DNA of 64,000 nucleotides from Ailurus styani (GCA_002007465.1 LNAC01000038.1:6764421-6828420), one strand, 5' to 3'. Positions 1-12,053 are shown, counted from the stretch's first letter. Numbers and translations are program-made. Notes: generated from the sequence alone by a model not told the origin.

Positions 1-16
1 AGCCACCCAGGCGCCC
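1..16 (-). mobile_element. CAN SINE, head fragment cut by window edge
   Basis: The first 16 bases are the reverse complement of the canonical SINE head (GGGCGCCTGGGTGGCT). The rest of this minus-strand SINE lies to the left of the window. It interrupts or abuts the LTR remnant that follows. Confidence 0.85.
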
Positions 17-212
17 ATCTTTTATCTTTAGATGGAGATGGTATTTAAGATGGCAGCTATGGCCATTTGGGGGGAACTACTCCATTTTCTTGGTTATCTC
101 CCATGTATGCAGGAGCTATGCATGTTATTAAACGTCTGTCTTTCATTACACGGGCGTCTCAGTCAAGAACCTAGGAGGGTAGAAGAAATTACTATTATTG
201 TTTTTCCCCGAT
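17..212 (+). mobile_element. ERV LTR fragment, family A (3' part)
   Basis: This aligns by eye with 10836-11045. Shared landmarks in the same order are a purine-rich 'AGATGG..TTTAAG.TGGCAGCT..GGCCA' block, a 'CATGTAT.CAG' block, 'CATGTTATTAAA..TCTGTCT' and 'AACCTAG.AGGGTAGA'. The order and the AATTA-rich end suggest the R/U5 half of an ERV1-type LTR (MER34-like from memory, not certain). The 5' half is missing or lies beyond the SINE at the edge. No coding potential. Confidence 0.6.
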
Positions 213-1305
213 GGTAATAAAGTGGTGATGGCAAAAAGAGGATTTCTATTTTGTGCGTGTAAAGTTGAAAATGCATTGTAGATCCATGGTGGAGATATCA
301 AAAGGCTAATTCACTACATAAGTCTGGAAATCAGACAATGTCAGACTTGGAGGAATTTATTTGGAAATTGTTAGTACATACGCAAATTAAATAGAAACTA
401 AAAGTAAAAAAAATTAGAAAAAAAGAAAAACAAAAGAATATTTTGGTCAATAGCCAGTAGATAAAAGTAGGTAAAAAATAAGGTAAACCCTTATTATCAT
501 CAGATTTTTACAGAACAAAAGCAGTGATAGTACCCTACAAATCAGAAACAGTGAATAAATGTGAAACTTTTTGTAAATTAAAACAAAAATTAGCTTCCAA
601 TTAAATTGGGTTGCATCTACATAAAAATATACATAGTTTATGTTTATTGAAATTTTGGAACATGTATGAAGTCTTATTTTAAAAAAAGATTAGTTTTAAA
701 GACAGCCTAAGTGTAGGCCCAGCCTAGAACTAATAAGGTCATCCAAATAACATAATGCTCAAAATAATCAATAGATAAATCGCATTAAATGATATCCCCG
801 GACTACTAAAAATAAGATTCTGGATCATATTAACTTCTGTCAGCAAAGAAACTTTGCCTTTCTTAGGGGCATTATGGTATACTGAGAAAGGGGATCATGA
901 AGTAAAGATAAGTAACTGTATTTTTTAACTCTGACACAACAACTTTGAGCATATTGCTAAGCCTTTCTGAACATCAGTTTGTATGTGTACATCTAACATT
1001 GAATAAAACAACTGTTAAACCTGATATATATATATTTTTAGTATAAGCAGCTTAGATTTTGCTGCTCTAAATATTAACACAAAAGCACCCAGAAAAACAA
1101 AGCACACTAGAATATCTAAAATGTATGATTTTGCATCTAGTTAGAATGCAGCAACATCTGGAGACAAGCAGCTAGACCATTTGTCCACGTGCTGGGCAGC
1201 TCAGTGGCCCAAGAATGTGCATTTGTGCCACTGCTTAAAATTATGCTCTATGGATGGGGCTTCTGTTCTGTAAGAATGAGGGAGAATACTAACTGAACAG
1301 TAAGA
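213..1305. other. Unassigned AT-rich DNA
   Basis: I recognise no gene, RNA or repeat family here. The stretch is strongly AT-rich with several A-rich runs around 400-430. It may hold decayed L1 sequence, but nothing is specific enough to call. Confidence 0.5.
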
Positions 1306-1420
1306 AAAAATATGTTCTGTTGTACACCTGAAAAGAACAGAACATTCTGTGTCAACTACACTTCAATACAAGAAAAAAAAAAAGAAAGAAAGAAAGAAAG
1401 AAAAGAAAAAGAAAAACATA
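1306..1420 (+). mobile_element. LINE-1 3' end with A-rich/(GAAA)n tail
   Basis: The 'TGTACACCTGAAAAGAACAG' and 'GTCAACTACACTTCAATA' stretches are typical of the last ~60 bp of mammalian L1 3' UTRs. They run directly into an A-rich tail (from about 1371) that has become a (GAAA)n microsatellite. The small reading frame across it is therefore not a gene. The 5' limit is uncertain. Confidence 0.6.
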
Positions 1421-3367
1421 TATTCTGTAACTTTATTCAAAAGGTTGGAGAGAGAGAGGCCTGGCTCACTAGACGTAGGAAGGTGGCCCTAAACTGATGA
1501 GAGCTGTAATTGGGCACCGGTTTCCAGGTAACTGCAGCTGGAAAGACACAATGATCATTTCTACCATATTTATGTAAGTAAATATAATCACCATCAGTGG
1601 GAAGTGAAAAACAGTTTGGGGAGGAGGTGGACAGAATTGAAGAAACACGTGAGCATATTTTTTACTGAACTATTGGCATCATGCAGATGGTCTAGGATGA
1701 ATCATGACAAAACATGTGTAGGGTACTCTTGAAGTCTTAGAGCTTTTTCCCCCCATTTTGATAATTAATTGTTAAACTCCTTCTTGGAAAATATATGAAT
1801 ATGAATATTCAAATATTATTTCCCTTAATAGCATAATAAATCCTTATAATGTTATACTTACTTGAATTGCTCTTGTCCAAAAGTCTATGTCAACAAAAAT
1901 ATTCTTCATAAATGAAATTGGAATTTTAAGTATTGTAGAAAGAGTATTTTCAGAGGAAATGATAATAAACACATATATAATATTAAACATTTATGATAGT
2001 AAATACATATATGTGAGACACAGATATATTTTTCCATCATTATATACTGAGTGCATTATATAATACATAATAAACTATAATGAGTAATGTATTAGACTTT
2101 TTTGGTATAATGATGTAGATACTATTGATATTTCTTTTCAAGGAAAGAAAATGAGGAATAATGTAAAATCCTTATACGGGAGGTATTTCACTTTACTAAA
2201 AGTTTCCTAAAAATCACTTAATGTTATTGTATTAGTTTTGGCCAAAAACATAGAGCATAGTAAATTGAAGACAATAGACTGCTTCTATAAATAATTTAGT
2301 ATTCATGTGTAAGGAGTTATTCTTTTAAAATAGTATAGCATTACTGCCCAGATTTGCATTGCTGGGATTCCTCTGCAAATTGGGGATTCATAAAATCCTG
2401 ATGACTTTCTCATACATCTAAGAAGAAAAAAAATCACTGGACATGATTTCTTTTAAGGGATTTTCCTGAATTCTTTCTGTTTAATATTGTTCTGTATGAT
2501 TCTGTCATAGATTGAGGCCTAAAATATATTTGAGTCATTTATTTTTTATTGACATCTTATTGTCTCATGTAAGGATACATTTGTAACACTGAATCATATT
2601 GAAAAGCTGTTTGTAATACATGGTCTTTCATGTTCTGATTGAACATTCTAGTTGAATGAAATAACTAATCTTATTAAATCACATAAAGGAAGATTAATTA
2701 CAAAAAAAGGTAGAAATTTCAAAATGTGTCAAATAGCTAAGACAAGTTTCTCTGCAGAAAAGACAAGACAATAGACGAAAGACAAAAAACAAGACAAATT
2801 GTACTAGTTCAGAAATACCTAACTTACCACTCGACTTTTCATCCAGCTACACATAAGGAACAGCACAAGGCAGAGACTCAGAAAGGCTAAGTAATGCCTA
2901 AGCTTATACTAATGAAGCATGCAGTGAAGCCGTTCTCACCAAGGGGAGCAGGGTTTGAAGCTGTTGGTTGCACAACTAATATGGATGGAAGGGGAGAAAA
3001 GGAATTAGTTTTAAGTTAATCCATTGTAATAATTTTGGCTATTCCGAAGTAAAACTGTTAAGAACTCTTTGTTATCCAATTTTCCCCCAATTTACAATAC
3101 ATTTTCAAATTTAGTAACATTATTATATATAGCCAACCTGTATGAACACACATGCAGACACATATACATTCCTGCTCCATGTATACACATATGTTGTCTC
3201 TCTGCATCATTGCTTTAATTTACCATAAGCATTTCAAACATGCCTTGTTCAAATAGAAGTCACTATCCATACTGCTTGGATTTATATGCATTCCTTATCT
3301 TAAGGAAGGACATCGGCACCTACTCAGTTATCAGAATCTTCATACTTGGAGTCTTCTGAGATTCATA
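1421..3367. other. Unassigned AT-rich DNA
   Basis: No supported feature. The part at 1440-1560 is somewhat GC-richer and non-repetitive. From 1700 onward the sequence is AT-rich with scattered TATA runs (about 1970-2080). No convincing open frame on either strand. Confidence 0.45.
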
Positions 3368-3783
3368 TGTTATGGGCTCCATTATATCTTCCAAAATTCG
3401 TATGTTAAAATCCGAACCTCCAGTACTCCAGAATGTGACTGTATTGGGAGATAAAGCCTTGTAGTATGTGGTTACATTAAAATAAGGCCCATTGGATGGG
3501 TACTTGTCCAGTGTGACCAGTGTCCTTATAAGAAGAACTTTGGACACACAAAGAGACACCAGGGGAAACATCAGGGGAGGAGGCTGCAAGGAGATGGCCG
3601 TCTGCAAACCAAGGAGAGAAGCCTCAAGAGAAATGAAATAAAAAAAGAGAGAGAGAGAAACCAAATTTGCAGACACCTTGGTCTTGGACTTCTAGCTTCT
3701 AAAATGATGAGAAGATAAGTTTCTGTGGTTTAAGTCACCCAGTGTGTGGTATTTTGTTATGGCAGCCTGAGCAAAATATTACA
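3368..3783 (+). mobile_element. MLT1-type MaLR solo LTR
   Basis: It starts TGTTATGGGCT and ends ..AATATTACA, so it has TG...CA termini. Inside, in consensus order, are a 'TTCGTATGTTAAAATCC' block, 'CCAGAATGTGACTGTATT', 'AGTGTCCTTATAAGAAG' and 'TTTGGACACACAAAGAGACA', and the end block 'TTTAAGTCACCCAGTGTGTG'. This is the MLT1 consensus order (ERVL-MaLR). A small GA microsatellite sits at 3648-3660. The 118-codon minus-strand frame here is incidental. Confidence 0.88.
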
Positions 3784-3829
3784 ATAGATTACTCTTAATC
3801 CTAATATTTAATCAGTAAATTGCATTAAG

Positions 3830-4075
3830 ACAACTGCCTCATATCTTTTAAAGCCTTGTCTTCTTTTGTAAATGCCACAGTCCATCCTATTATATGTCCT
3901 CCTCACTGAACATCTTAGTCATTAATATCATTTATTGCATCAACTGCCATTTATCTCATTGCTGTCAGAGTTATCTTCCTGATACATGTTTGTTCCTTTA
4001 TTCATAATTAAAATATATCAGTGATTCTTCATCTCCCGTGAAAACAAAATGTCTTAGCACAACTGGAGGACTCCC
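3830..4075 (+). mobile_element. Possible L2 remnant
   Basis: The passage 'CAGAGTTATCTTCCTGATAC' followed by an A-rich segment and a 'TTCTTCATCTCCCGT' block resembles the L2 3' coding region, where CAGAGTGATCTT... precedes the 'cttcccat' block. It is highly diverged and the limits are approximate. Confidence 0.4.
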
Positions 4076-4154
4076 ATTTATGATTGTTAGTCATGTTGCA
4101 CAGCTAGCCTTGAACTTGAGTCTCAAACATAATAATCAGATAACCCCACTCATT

Positions 4155-4300
4155 TGAGACACTTATTAAAAAACAGAATTCCCATGCCCCTTCTCTGGAG
4201 ATTCTGCCTCATTAAGTCTGGGTTGCATCTTGGGAATCTGCGTTATTAACAAACTTCCCAGGTGATTCTTATTAGCAGCCAAGCTTATAAACCATCAAGT
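4155..4300. mobile_element. MER5A-like hAT (Charlie) DNA transposon remnant
   Basis: The sequence contains 'GGAGATTCTGCCTCATTAAG' followed by 'CCCAGGTGATTCTTATTAGC' and 'AGCCAAGCTTATAAACCAT'. These match the MER5A pattern (agattctgatttaat..., ccaggtgattctaatg..gcagcca..gagaaccact). The terminal inverted repeats are not intact. Non-autonomous, no coding. Confidence 0.7.
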
Positions 4301-5783
4301 ATAATATATTCTTGTGGCCCTTTCCCAAGACATGGGCTTCACTGAGATGTTTGAACTTTACATTTGCTGAATTTAATTGGTCCTTATTGAGAAGTAAAAT
4401 ACTGTCTTATTTCAAACTAAAGAGAGCTTACTACTTAGATACTAGGTTACTTAGATATTACATGAACATTCTTATTAAGGAAGTACCAAAACTGCATTAA
4501 AATTGCTAAACATAGTTGTGCAAATGTCCCCTTATAATTTGATTTGAATGGATGTGGTCAGTAAAGATCAGTTAGTAAGGGCACTGCTCAGGTAAGTTAA
4601 AAGGAGGAAGATTGGGGCATTCTCTGGTAAGAATCTATCACAACAGCAAAATATTCTCAAAGACTCAAATAAGTGTCAAAAACTATCAAGGGTAAGTAAT
4701 GCTTTCTCCAGTTAAATCTTAAATACGTATGCTCATGTGAGTGTGTACCTTGCACAAACTTGGAATTGAGATGTTTCTCTAATTCTGTAAAATCAAATTA
4801 ATTACATTCTAAGTAGACATCCTTCATACTTGTTATTTTGTGAAATTTGTTTTACATCTATTGGCATAACTCACTTATGAGAGTGTTTGTTATTTTAGCT
4901 TAACTTAAGAGTATTCAATAAAAAACCATAGTTTAGGCAAGGTTTCTTTCTCAAACATTATCCTCCTTTCACAGGAAAAAAAAATACATTGCATCTTGTC
5001 TTCTCATATTAAATTTTGAAAAGTCACTCTCACAGCTAAAATGTTAGAAAACTATAAGAAGAAACAAAAAATTATTATATTATTTTCTGAAAGTCCTAGG
5101 AATCCAAATTTGTTACTCAGAGAAGTTAAACTGGAATATCTATCCCTGCAACTTCAGTAAATAATAAGACACATAGAAAATAATTTGCAGTGTTGTATTC
5201 CAGTGACCTCCCGTAGGGACCTACGTGTCTCAGCTTGGGCCTCAGAATGAGATGTGGAGACCATGCAGCCCTGCTACCTGCTGCCACTGCTGTTCCCAAA
5301 GTAAACTGGAACCTAGTCTGTGGCCTGAAACTGAAGGCCAGAGGCTGAAGGCTGGGGGTTAGCCTAACACGGTTAATTGGAAGCCAATCTGCAGGCCATA
5401 GAGATTAATGTCACTCTACTTGATTTAAACCCCTGAATTTAGGCCTTTAAATTTTTCCACAGTTCTCACTGTGGAAATAAGTCTCTAACATTCTCTGTCT
5501 CACTCTCTCTTTCTCTCTCTCTAGTTGTTTCTATCAAATGTTTAGTTTAGCTACCGTACCTGGTGTAATTTTTACCAAGAAGGATGTAAGTAAGTGTATT
5601 TTCTGGAAGCATTACTTACAAACCATGCTCAGTGGAACTTTAGGAAATCTTTTAGAAAAGAAATAATCCGAATAAATGTTGGGAAAGTACAAATTACAAA
5701 CATACACATATGTGTTTGTGTTTAAAGGTGTGGGACTAAATATAAAACACATGCACATATTTTAAATACACATAAAGCATTTA
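4301..5783. other. Unassigned; GC-richer block at 5205-5500
   Basis: Most of this is AT-rich with no call. The block 5205-5500 is less AT-rich, ends in a CT-rich stretch (5490-5525), and could be a decayed LTR or an old exon-like fragment. I cannot assign it, and no long frame is visible. Confidence 0.4.
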
Positions 5784-5798
5784 CTGGAGTACATTTTT

Positions 5799-5997
5799 TT
5801 TTTTTTAAGATTTTTTTTATTTATTTATTTCACAGAGGGAGAGAGATCACAAGGAGGCAGAGAGACAGGCAGAGAGAGAGGGGGAAGCAGGCTCCCCGCC
5901 GAGCAGGGAGCCCGACATGGGCCTCGATCCCAGGACCCTGAGATCATGACCTGAGCCGAAAGCAGAGGCTTTAACCCACTGAGCCACCCAGGCGCCC
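5799..5997 (-). mobile_element. CAN SINE, young mustelid-type
   Basis: On the minus strand it reads head (GGGCGCCTGGGTGGCT), 'AGTGGGTTAAAGCCTCTGC', a pyrimidine block, then an A-rich tail. It is flanked by a perfect 15-bp target-site duplication CTGGAGTACATTTTT (5784-5798 and 5998-6012). Pol III A- and B-box-like segments lie in the tRNA-Lys-derived head. The ORF across it is an artefact. Confidence 0.95.
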
Positions 5998-6250
5998 CTG
6001 GAGTACATTTTTGCATACTTCATTTGTGCAAAAATATAGTTAAATCCACTTCAAATTTGTGTCAATTTAGATTAGCTAAAAAGTAGCTTAGAGGTTTTGT
6101 ATTTGTTTGCTGTTGTTTGATTTTGTTTTGGCAGATATCAACATACGGCTAAAAAATGCTATGATGTATAGCCTTACCATTTTCTTTTTTAATGAAAAAG
6201 TCAGTCTCGCCAGTAGCAACCGAATTCAAACTTTTTAAGAAAGTCATATG

Positions 6251-6400
6251 GGGGCGTCTGAGTGGCTTAGTATTTAAGTATCTGCCTTAGGCTCAGGTCA
6301 TGATCCCAGGACCCTGGGACAAAGCGCCTCATCCGTCTCCCTGCTCAGCAGGGAGACTGCTTCTCCTTCTCCTGCTCCCCATGCTTGTGTTCCCTCTCTT

Positions 6401-6445
<45 letters not shown>

Positions 6446-6458
6446 TAAAAAAAAAAAA
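6251..6458 (+). mobile_element. CAN SINE, older caniform type, with (CT)n
   Basis: The head reads GGGGCGTCTGAGTGGCTTAG. The body has 'GCTCAGGTCATGATCCCAGG' and a long CT microsatellite (about 6399-6440), then a poly(A) tail. The flanking duplication is AAGTCATATG (6241-6250) against AAGTCATACG (6459-6468). It pairs in opposite orientation with the SINE ending at 5997, 253 bp away. Confidence 0.93.
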
Positions 6459-6468
6459 AAGTCATACG

Positions 6469-6994
6469 AAAATGCAGTCAACTTGTTTTTAGAGTATCAA
6501 CCAGTGAGAAGCAAATTTCCCTTTCAGAAGGCCTGGCCACTAGAAGAAACAAAAGTGCTTGGTAGGACTGCTCTGGTGCACATCACGCTTGTGGGTGCAA
6601 TGATCATTCCCTTGATCTTCTCAAACAATCATGGTGCAACCTGTGGTCAAATGCGATCACTTGTATCACCTTTTCGTAGTCACTGGCCATCTGCGGTTCC
6701 CAAGAGAAAACTCACGTCTTTAAAATATTCTGCTTTGATCCTGGGTTCAGAAGTTAGAGAGAATTAGAGCTGGTACTATTGTCATCCTTTCCTTCTTGGC
6801 TAATTATATGCAATGAATACGGCAGGTACTGAAGACACCCAAGTGAAATAGGACCATAAGTGAAGTTTGCTAAGGCTTTGGTTAAATTATGCTGAGTTTC
6901 TTAGCTAACGTAGCAGATGTTTACATTGCTAAAGCAACACTTTACACATGTTATTGTACTTGATTTTCTCAAAGTTTTGTGAGTGTTTTACCTT
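6469..6994. other. Unassigned single-copy-looking DNA
   Basis: No repeat family recognised. The 155-codon plus-strand frame that begins in the upstream SINE runs into this stretch up to 6767. Its N-terminal half is SINE and microsatellite translation, so I do not accept it as a gene. Confidence 0.45.
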
Positions 6995-7405
6995 TTATTC
7001 TCAGGTTTCCTGAGGTATGATTGACAAATAAAAATTACATATATATGTATTATACATAGTGTTGTACAACCTAATGTTTTACTTTCAGTTGTACAATGTG
7101 ATGACTTAATGTAAGTGTACATTGTGAAATGATGACCACAATTAAGTTAGTTAACACATTCATCTCTTCACATAGTGACTTTGTGTGTGTGTGTGTGCGC
7201 ATGAGTGTGGTGAGAAGACTTAAAGTTTACTCTCTTGGCAGATTACAAGTACACAATCTAGTATCATTAACTATAATTACAATGTTGCAATCAGACCCCT
7301 AGAATTTATTCATCTTATAACTTGAAGTTTGTACCCTTTCACCAGCATCTCCCCAGTACCCCCATCTCTCAGTTCCTGGCAACCACCGTTCTACTTTGTA
7401 GTTTG
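6995..7405 (-). mobile_element. LINE-1 3' UTR fragment (L1M-type)
   Basis: In + orientation this is an antisense L1 3' UTR. Landmarks are 'GAGGTATGATTGACAAATAA', 'GTTGTACAACCTAATG', 'GAAATGATGACCACAAT', 'AGTTAACACATTCATC', 'CTTGAAGTTTGTACCC' and 'TTCCTGGCAACCACCGTTCT', all in L1M order. A (TG)n run sits at 7182-7198. No ORF2 sequence is attached. Confidence 0.8.
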
Positions 7406-9594
7406 TTGATAGATGTATGTAGGAGTAAAAGATATGGATTGAATGTTCTGTTTGCATGCTTAAAAATTTCCATTTTGTTTTTCAAATATTTTATAGATGT
7501 GTCTTACATATTAAGAAATACACAATTAGGTTAAAATTTCACACATATAATTATGAAATGGGTGTTCTTCAATGAAAAATTGGAAAAAATTAAAGGCAGT
7601 TAATATAATATCTATAAACAAAGACAGACATCATCTGTACACTTGGAGCTCTCCAAATACCATGGCCTGACTGACATTCTTCAATGTAAGAAATCCAAAT
7701 GATTTCAGAGCATACTCAGGATTCTTAAAAATTACTATTCATATAATTTTATCCATTTAAGGAAATGTAATAAATTTTAGCTAATAAGTTACAAATTAGT
7801 CACTTTTTACCTATGGATGATGCAAGGACAGTGCATTTTTCAATTTGCAAAATTTCAACACTTTTTGGGCCTACAAAGAGTATAAGATTCGTTTGTGCAA
7901 ATAAGACTCAAGAGAAGACAACTTTTTTCATTTTGTCTTGATAGCTGACGAAGTAGATTTTTCTCCTTATTCTGAGTATTTATACTATAAACTATGAGAC
8001 AGTAGGAGAGTCACCTATTTTTTCGCTACTCACTAATTTCAGCATTTAGATGAAGAGGTACATGACCTTTTAAGATCTTTTTTGATCTTAAAATTATAAT
8101 AAGAATATAAGAAGAATTTTTATACGCCTTCATCAAAATTACACATTTGACAGAATAATTCTGAGACTATTTCAAGATAGACACATTAAAATAACAGTGT
8201 AACTCATTTGATTTATACTAAAAATCACTGTGTAACTCAGTTCAGATAATAAGCATTACTAAACATGTGCACACAATTGTTACAAATGGCTACTTCAAAA
8301 ATTATTCAAGGTTTCATAATACTAACCATTATTTTTTGTTTGCCAAAGATTTTGCTAAGTGCGTACAGCATGGAGAGAAAACATGTGCCATGGTGAATAA
8401 GATTCTATTTTAGGAGACAAGGTAATAAAAAAAAATAACATTCATTGGTCAAATAGATGCATATATTATGTCTCTAAATATCACTTCGATATGGGAAATT
8501 ATTTCTTTTTTATTAGCTGACTATATATTAGCTAGCATAATTTTGTTTTTTGCAAGTTTGCCTTCATCATTCAAAATGCTATGCATAAAGTTCCTGAATT
8601 CATTTTCTCTTGCACCGTTTGATATATTATTTTGTTTCTTAGACTGTTTCAAACATCTAAAAAATGAAAGCAACCAATCACATAAAGACAACCTTCATCA
8701 AAATGCCACATTTACAGACCCTGGTGAGTGATGATACTGGGAAAGCAAGCCAGGATTGCTCATGAATGCAAAACTGTCAGTGTGTTCAGCCCTAAAACCT
8801 TCTACTCTTAATTTATTTGCTTATTTAATGCTAACATTGGTATTTGTGTAATTCTTTTCATCATATATACCAATACATACCCCTGCCATGCTGGTGTGTG
8901 ATTGTATTCATAACTTCTATGTAACCGCATTAAATGTATTATGAACTCAGTGGTCTACAGGTATCCCTACTTACAGGAGATTAACATTGGCATTGTTTGC
9001 AGAAATACTGGAATGAATGAGCCATCTGGAAAAAAAAGTAATTAAGGAAAAATATAAGGGTGACAGTCAACATGGGCTTCAAACCTAAGAAGAGATTTAG
9101 AAAATTAGAATATGAAATAACAAAGAGACTATTTTTGAAGATAGGGAGATGGTTAAATGATGTAGTGAAACAATCTTCCTGTTGGTCCTTCCTCATCTGC
9201 CTATTGTGTTTTCCCTGGGTCCTCAGCTTCTCACTATAATCAAGATTTGTAACCTACGATTTGGCTAGTAGGTAATGCAATCTTTTAAGGTTTTCTTTCT
9301 TTACAATCTTATAAACTTATGTACTGTACTTAATAAGCTCATAGTTAAAAAACAAAATTCAACTGAGTAAATTTAAAGATCTCATTGTCTCTGTTCAGGG
9401 ATTCATGAATTGGGCAACATCCCATCATCCCACCAAGCAAATAGAAGGGAATTTGGAAGAGCTGTACAGAATTAAAGACTTTTACAGACAGAAACAGGGC
9501 AAGACAGGAAGTTACTAGCAAAAGAAAAGAAAGGATTGTTTCAGGCAAGGTCACCTTTTTCCTGAGAGGGAAGGGCAAGGAATCTTACTGTAGA
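7406..9594. other. Unassigned AT-rich DNA
   Basis: I see no gene or recognisable repeat. Frames such as 8468-8731 (87 codons) have AT-driven hydrophobic composition and no domain that I recognise. Confidence 0.45.
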
Positions 9595-10165
9595 TTCTCT
9601 CACTAATGCTTGATGAGAGAAAACCTCTCAAAGGCCTCAGATGCAGGGGAAGACATTTTAGATCTCTTTCTAAGTCAACATGACTGTATATAAAGTTCAT
9701 TTAAGCCCAAAGCCTAATTGATGGGCTGCCACACATGCATTGTACATCTGCTTTGCGAACAAGTGCCTAAAGGAAAACCATTTTGTCCTTGAGATATCGA
9801 TCAATGCTCCTATTCCCTGCATTTCTTTACTATGAAACTTGTGATTCCTGCCTATATGCTAATCTATAATCTTTTGAGCTTTTACAAGGTATAAAAAAGT
9901 ATATAGCTCTGTAAAACCGTTCGTAATCTGGAATGCTTTCTTTTCTGTGGAGAGCATGTTTCCCCGGCAGCTGTCCTAAGGTGGGCTCAAATGAAACTCT
10001 CTTTCTTTTAGAGATTCTAAAAGATTTGTCAATTCGCGTGGATGTACTGATCAGGAAATTCCACGGATTTAAATTTCCACTCCTGGGAGAGGCTAAAACT
10101 CCAATTAGGTTAGGTATTAAGTCTCAGTGGGGCTTAACATCAGAGACTCGATTTGGCGCCTGTTT
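9595..10165 (+). mobile_element. LTR-like element, family B
   Basis: It has LTR-like signal order: TATA-like 'GGTATAAAAAAGTATA' (about 9888), then 'GCAGCTGTCCTAAGGTGGGC', then an AATAAA-like 'CAAATGAAACTC' followed by a T-rich block (about 9987-10010), then a U5-like segment ending near 'GATTTGGCGCC'. The tail contains TGGCGCC, the core of a tRNA-Lys primer binding site, but the match does not continue. Family unassigned and the ends are uncertain. No gag/pol frame follows. Confidence 0.5.
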
Positions 10166-10446
10166 CTTTTTTTAACATTATCAACAACCACATTTAGACA
10201 ACATTAGCTTCCCTTCAATATCTGATTATTTTAAGTAAATTTTGATAGAAATTATTATAAACTGATATTTTAAAGGGTTTGGAATGTGATTATCTCCAAA
10301 TTAATTTAAATTAGCTGGTCAAACAAACATAAAATAGAAATTCATGCAGTCTGCCTTTTTGTCCCAAATTTCGTTTATCTACCGATTAAGTTGTGAAAAA
10401 GTAGCTTTATTTCAATTCTTATGTAAGTATTTATTTTTATCAGGGA

Positions 10447-11049
10447 TGTAGCTGTTGGCTCATTACTTTTAAAGGGAAGCAGAATTTACCACCCCAAAAT
10501 GTCTTTTTCTTTTCTTTTCTTTTCTTTTTTCTTTTTTTGGCATAAAGATTATCTTGAGCTGGTTATTTTTAAGAAACAGCAGATAAGGAGAAGCTCTGAA
10601 AGCCCAGTGAATGTTTCCCCTTAGGAGGAGACATTTACATTTCTACAGGAAACCCCATTTGTAAGGGTGTCTCTCTAACTAGGAGAAAAGAATGACTAAA
10701 TCTCTGGAAACTCTTCTCAGCGAGAAGGCAACGATTTAAATCTGGACTCAAATCTGCATAACCACCTTACGCCTTTTTACTCTACCGTTTTGCTTTTTCT
10801 GGTAACCTCCCATAAATGACTTACCACCCAATATCTTCTTTTGTCTTTAACTAAAGATGGGCTTTAAGGTGGCAGCTTGGGCCACTTCGGGGAGTTAACT
10901 AGGTTTTCCGGTGTATTTTTCCATGTATACAGAGGGTATACATGTTATTAAAATTCTGTCTGCTTTTTTTCTCCTGTTATTCTTCTATCACAAGGGTTTC
11001 AGCCAAAAACCTAGAAGGGTAGAGGGAAAATTATTTTTCCTCTCGTACA
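10447..11049 (+). mobile_element. ERV solo LTR, family A (near full length)
   Basis: It begins TGTAGCTGTTGGCTC and ends ..CTCGTACA, giving TGTA/TACA inverted ends over about 603 bp. Segments such as 'GGCATAAAGATTATCTTGAG', 'GAAAGCCCAGTGAATG' and 'ACCTTACGCC' precede the R/U5-like part shared with 17-212. I read it as an ERV1-type LTR (MER34-like from memory). Clear 4-6 bp target duplications are not visible. No internal retroviral coding region adjoins it. Confidence 0.7.
10502..10537 (+). repeat. (TTTTC)n microsatellite inside LTR
   Basis: Several tandem CTTTT units break the LTR between 'CCCCAAAATG' and 'GGCATAAAG'. This is simple-repeat expansion within the solo LTR. Confidence 0.85.
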
Positions 11050-12034
11050 TTTTCAATAGCCTATTCAGAAGTTGTCATCAGAAGAATCAGCACTTCATCT
11101 TGTATTTTGAGGCGAGCAAAAGGAGCATTATGGAAAAGAAATGTTGAAGAAAAACAACAATGAAACAGGATCTAAAGTGTGAAAACCTCGGTGAATTGGC
11201 AGACCAACCATTTGCTAATGCTGTGATTTTGTTCCTTTGAACCTAAAGGTTCTTATCAGTGAATGGTTATGAGATCTTCCCTGACTATACTTATATATAT
11301 GAAATACATAATATGTAATGTCTACTCTGTTGATTAAGTCTTTCAAAGGTAATATGTCACAGAAGTAAATATTTCTGAAATGACTTTAAAATATGATTAT
11401 CTTGCTGATTTTTATTCCATTTGTGTGTATTTCATTATGGAGTCTCTGAACACATTCATGTCTTATTAAATTTCAAAGAAGATCTTCATTTCTAATTCCA
11501 TTTTACAAGAAAGGATGTAAAATTTCTATCTAATTAATTATGTCAACTTAATCTCAATAAGCCTTTATTCAGCACAAGGAGCCAAACTGTGTCTGAAGTC
11601 TTTTTCGTACAAATGAGCACATTTACTGTTTCTTCCATTTTCCTCCTGCTGTTTCTTTTCAATAAAGTTAAATGTTCCCAGTCAATCACAGTTAAATAAT
11701 TTCCTCCTAAAGTCTTCAGTATCAATCAATTATGATAAATTAAGACAGACAGGGGATAATCCTAGGATTGATGTATGGGCAAATTTAAAACAAAATAAGG
11801 CTTACATGGAAAGGAAGTAGTTACAAGCAGCAGAAACTTTTTATTATTTAAAAAAAAATCCCATAATCCTTTATTATAAAAAAACCTCATTTCAGACACA
11901 CATGCGCACACACATATACACGTACATACACACGCAAATACATAGTGATTTTCCATTCTTCAGAATATTTTCAGCTTGCTACTTTGTATAAGTTGAAAAT
12001 AAATAGAATGTAAGGTTTGCTTCTTTTTATTTCC
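11050..12034. other. Unassigned; degenerate (CA)n at 11896-11937
   Basis: AT-rich with no gene. A degenerate CA/TACA run occupies about 11896-11937. Minus-strand frames at 11543-11725 and 11762-11956 have no supporting features. Confidence 0.45.
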
Positions 12035-12053
12035 TATAAAAAATATCCACTTC

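Noticed and set aside
5799..5997. tRNA-Lys gene in the SINE heads
   Set aside because: The heads are tRNA-derived and keep A/B-box-like segments, but none keeps an intact cloverleaf. All are SINE modules.
6300..6767. 155-codon plus-strand frame
   Set aside because: The first half is SINE body and (CT)n/(A)n, and the remainder has no recognisable domain or conserved start.
17..11049. A complete provirus between the two family A LTR copies
   Set aside because: The intervening DNA shows L1, MLT1, L2 and SINE sequence and no gag/pol/env-like frames. The left copy is also partial. Independent solo LTRs fit better.
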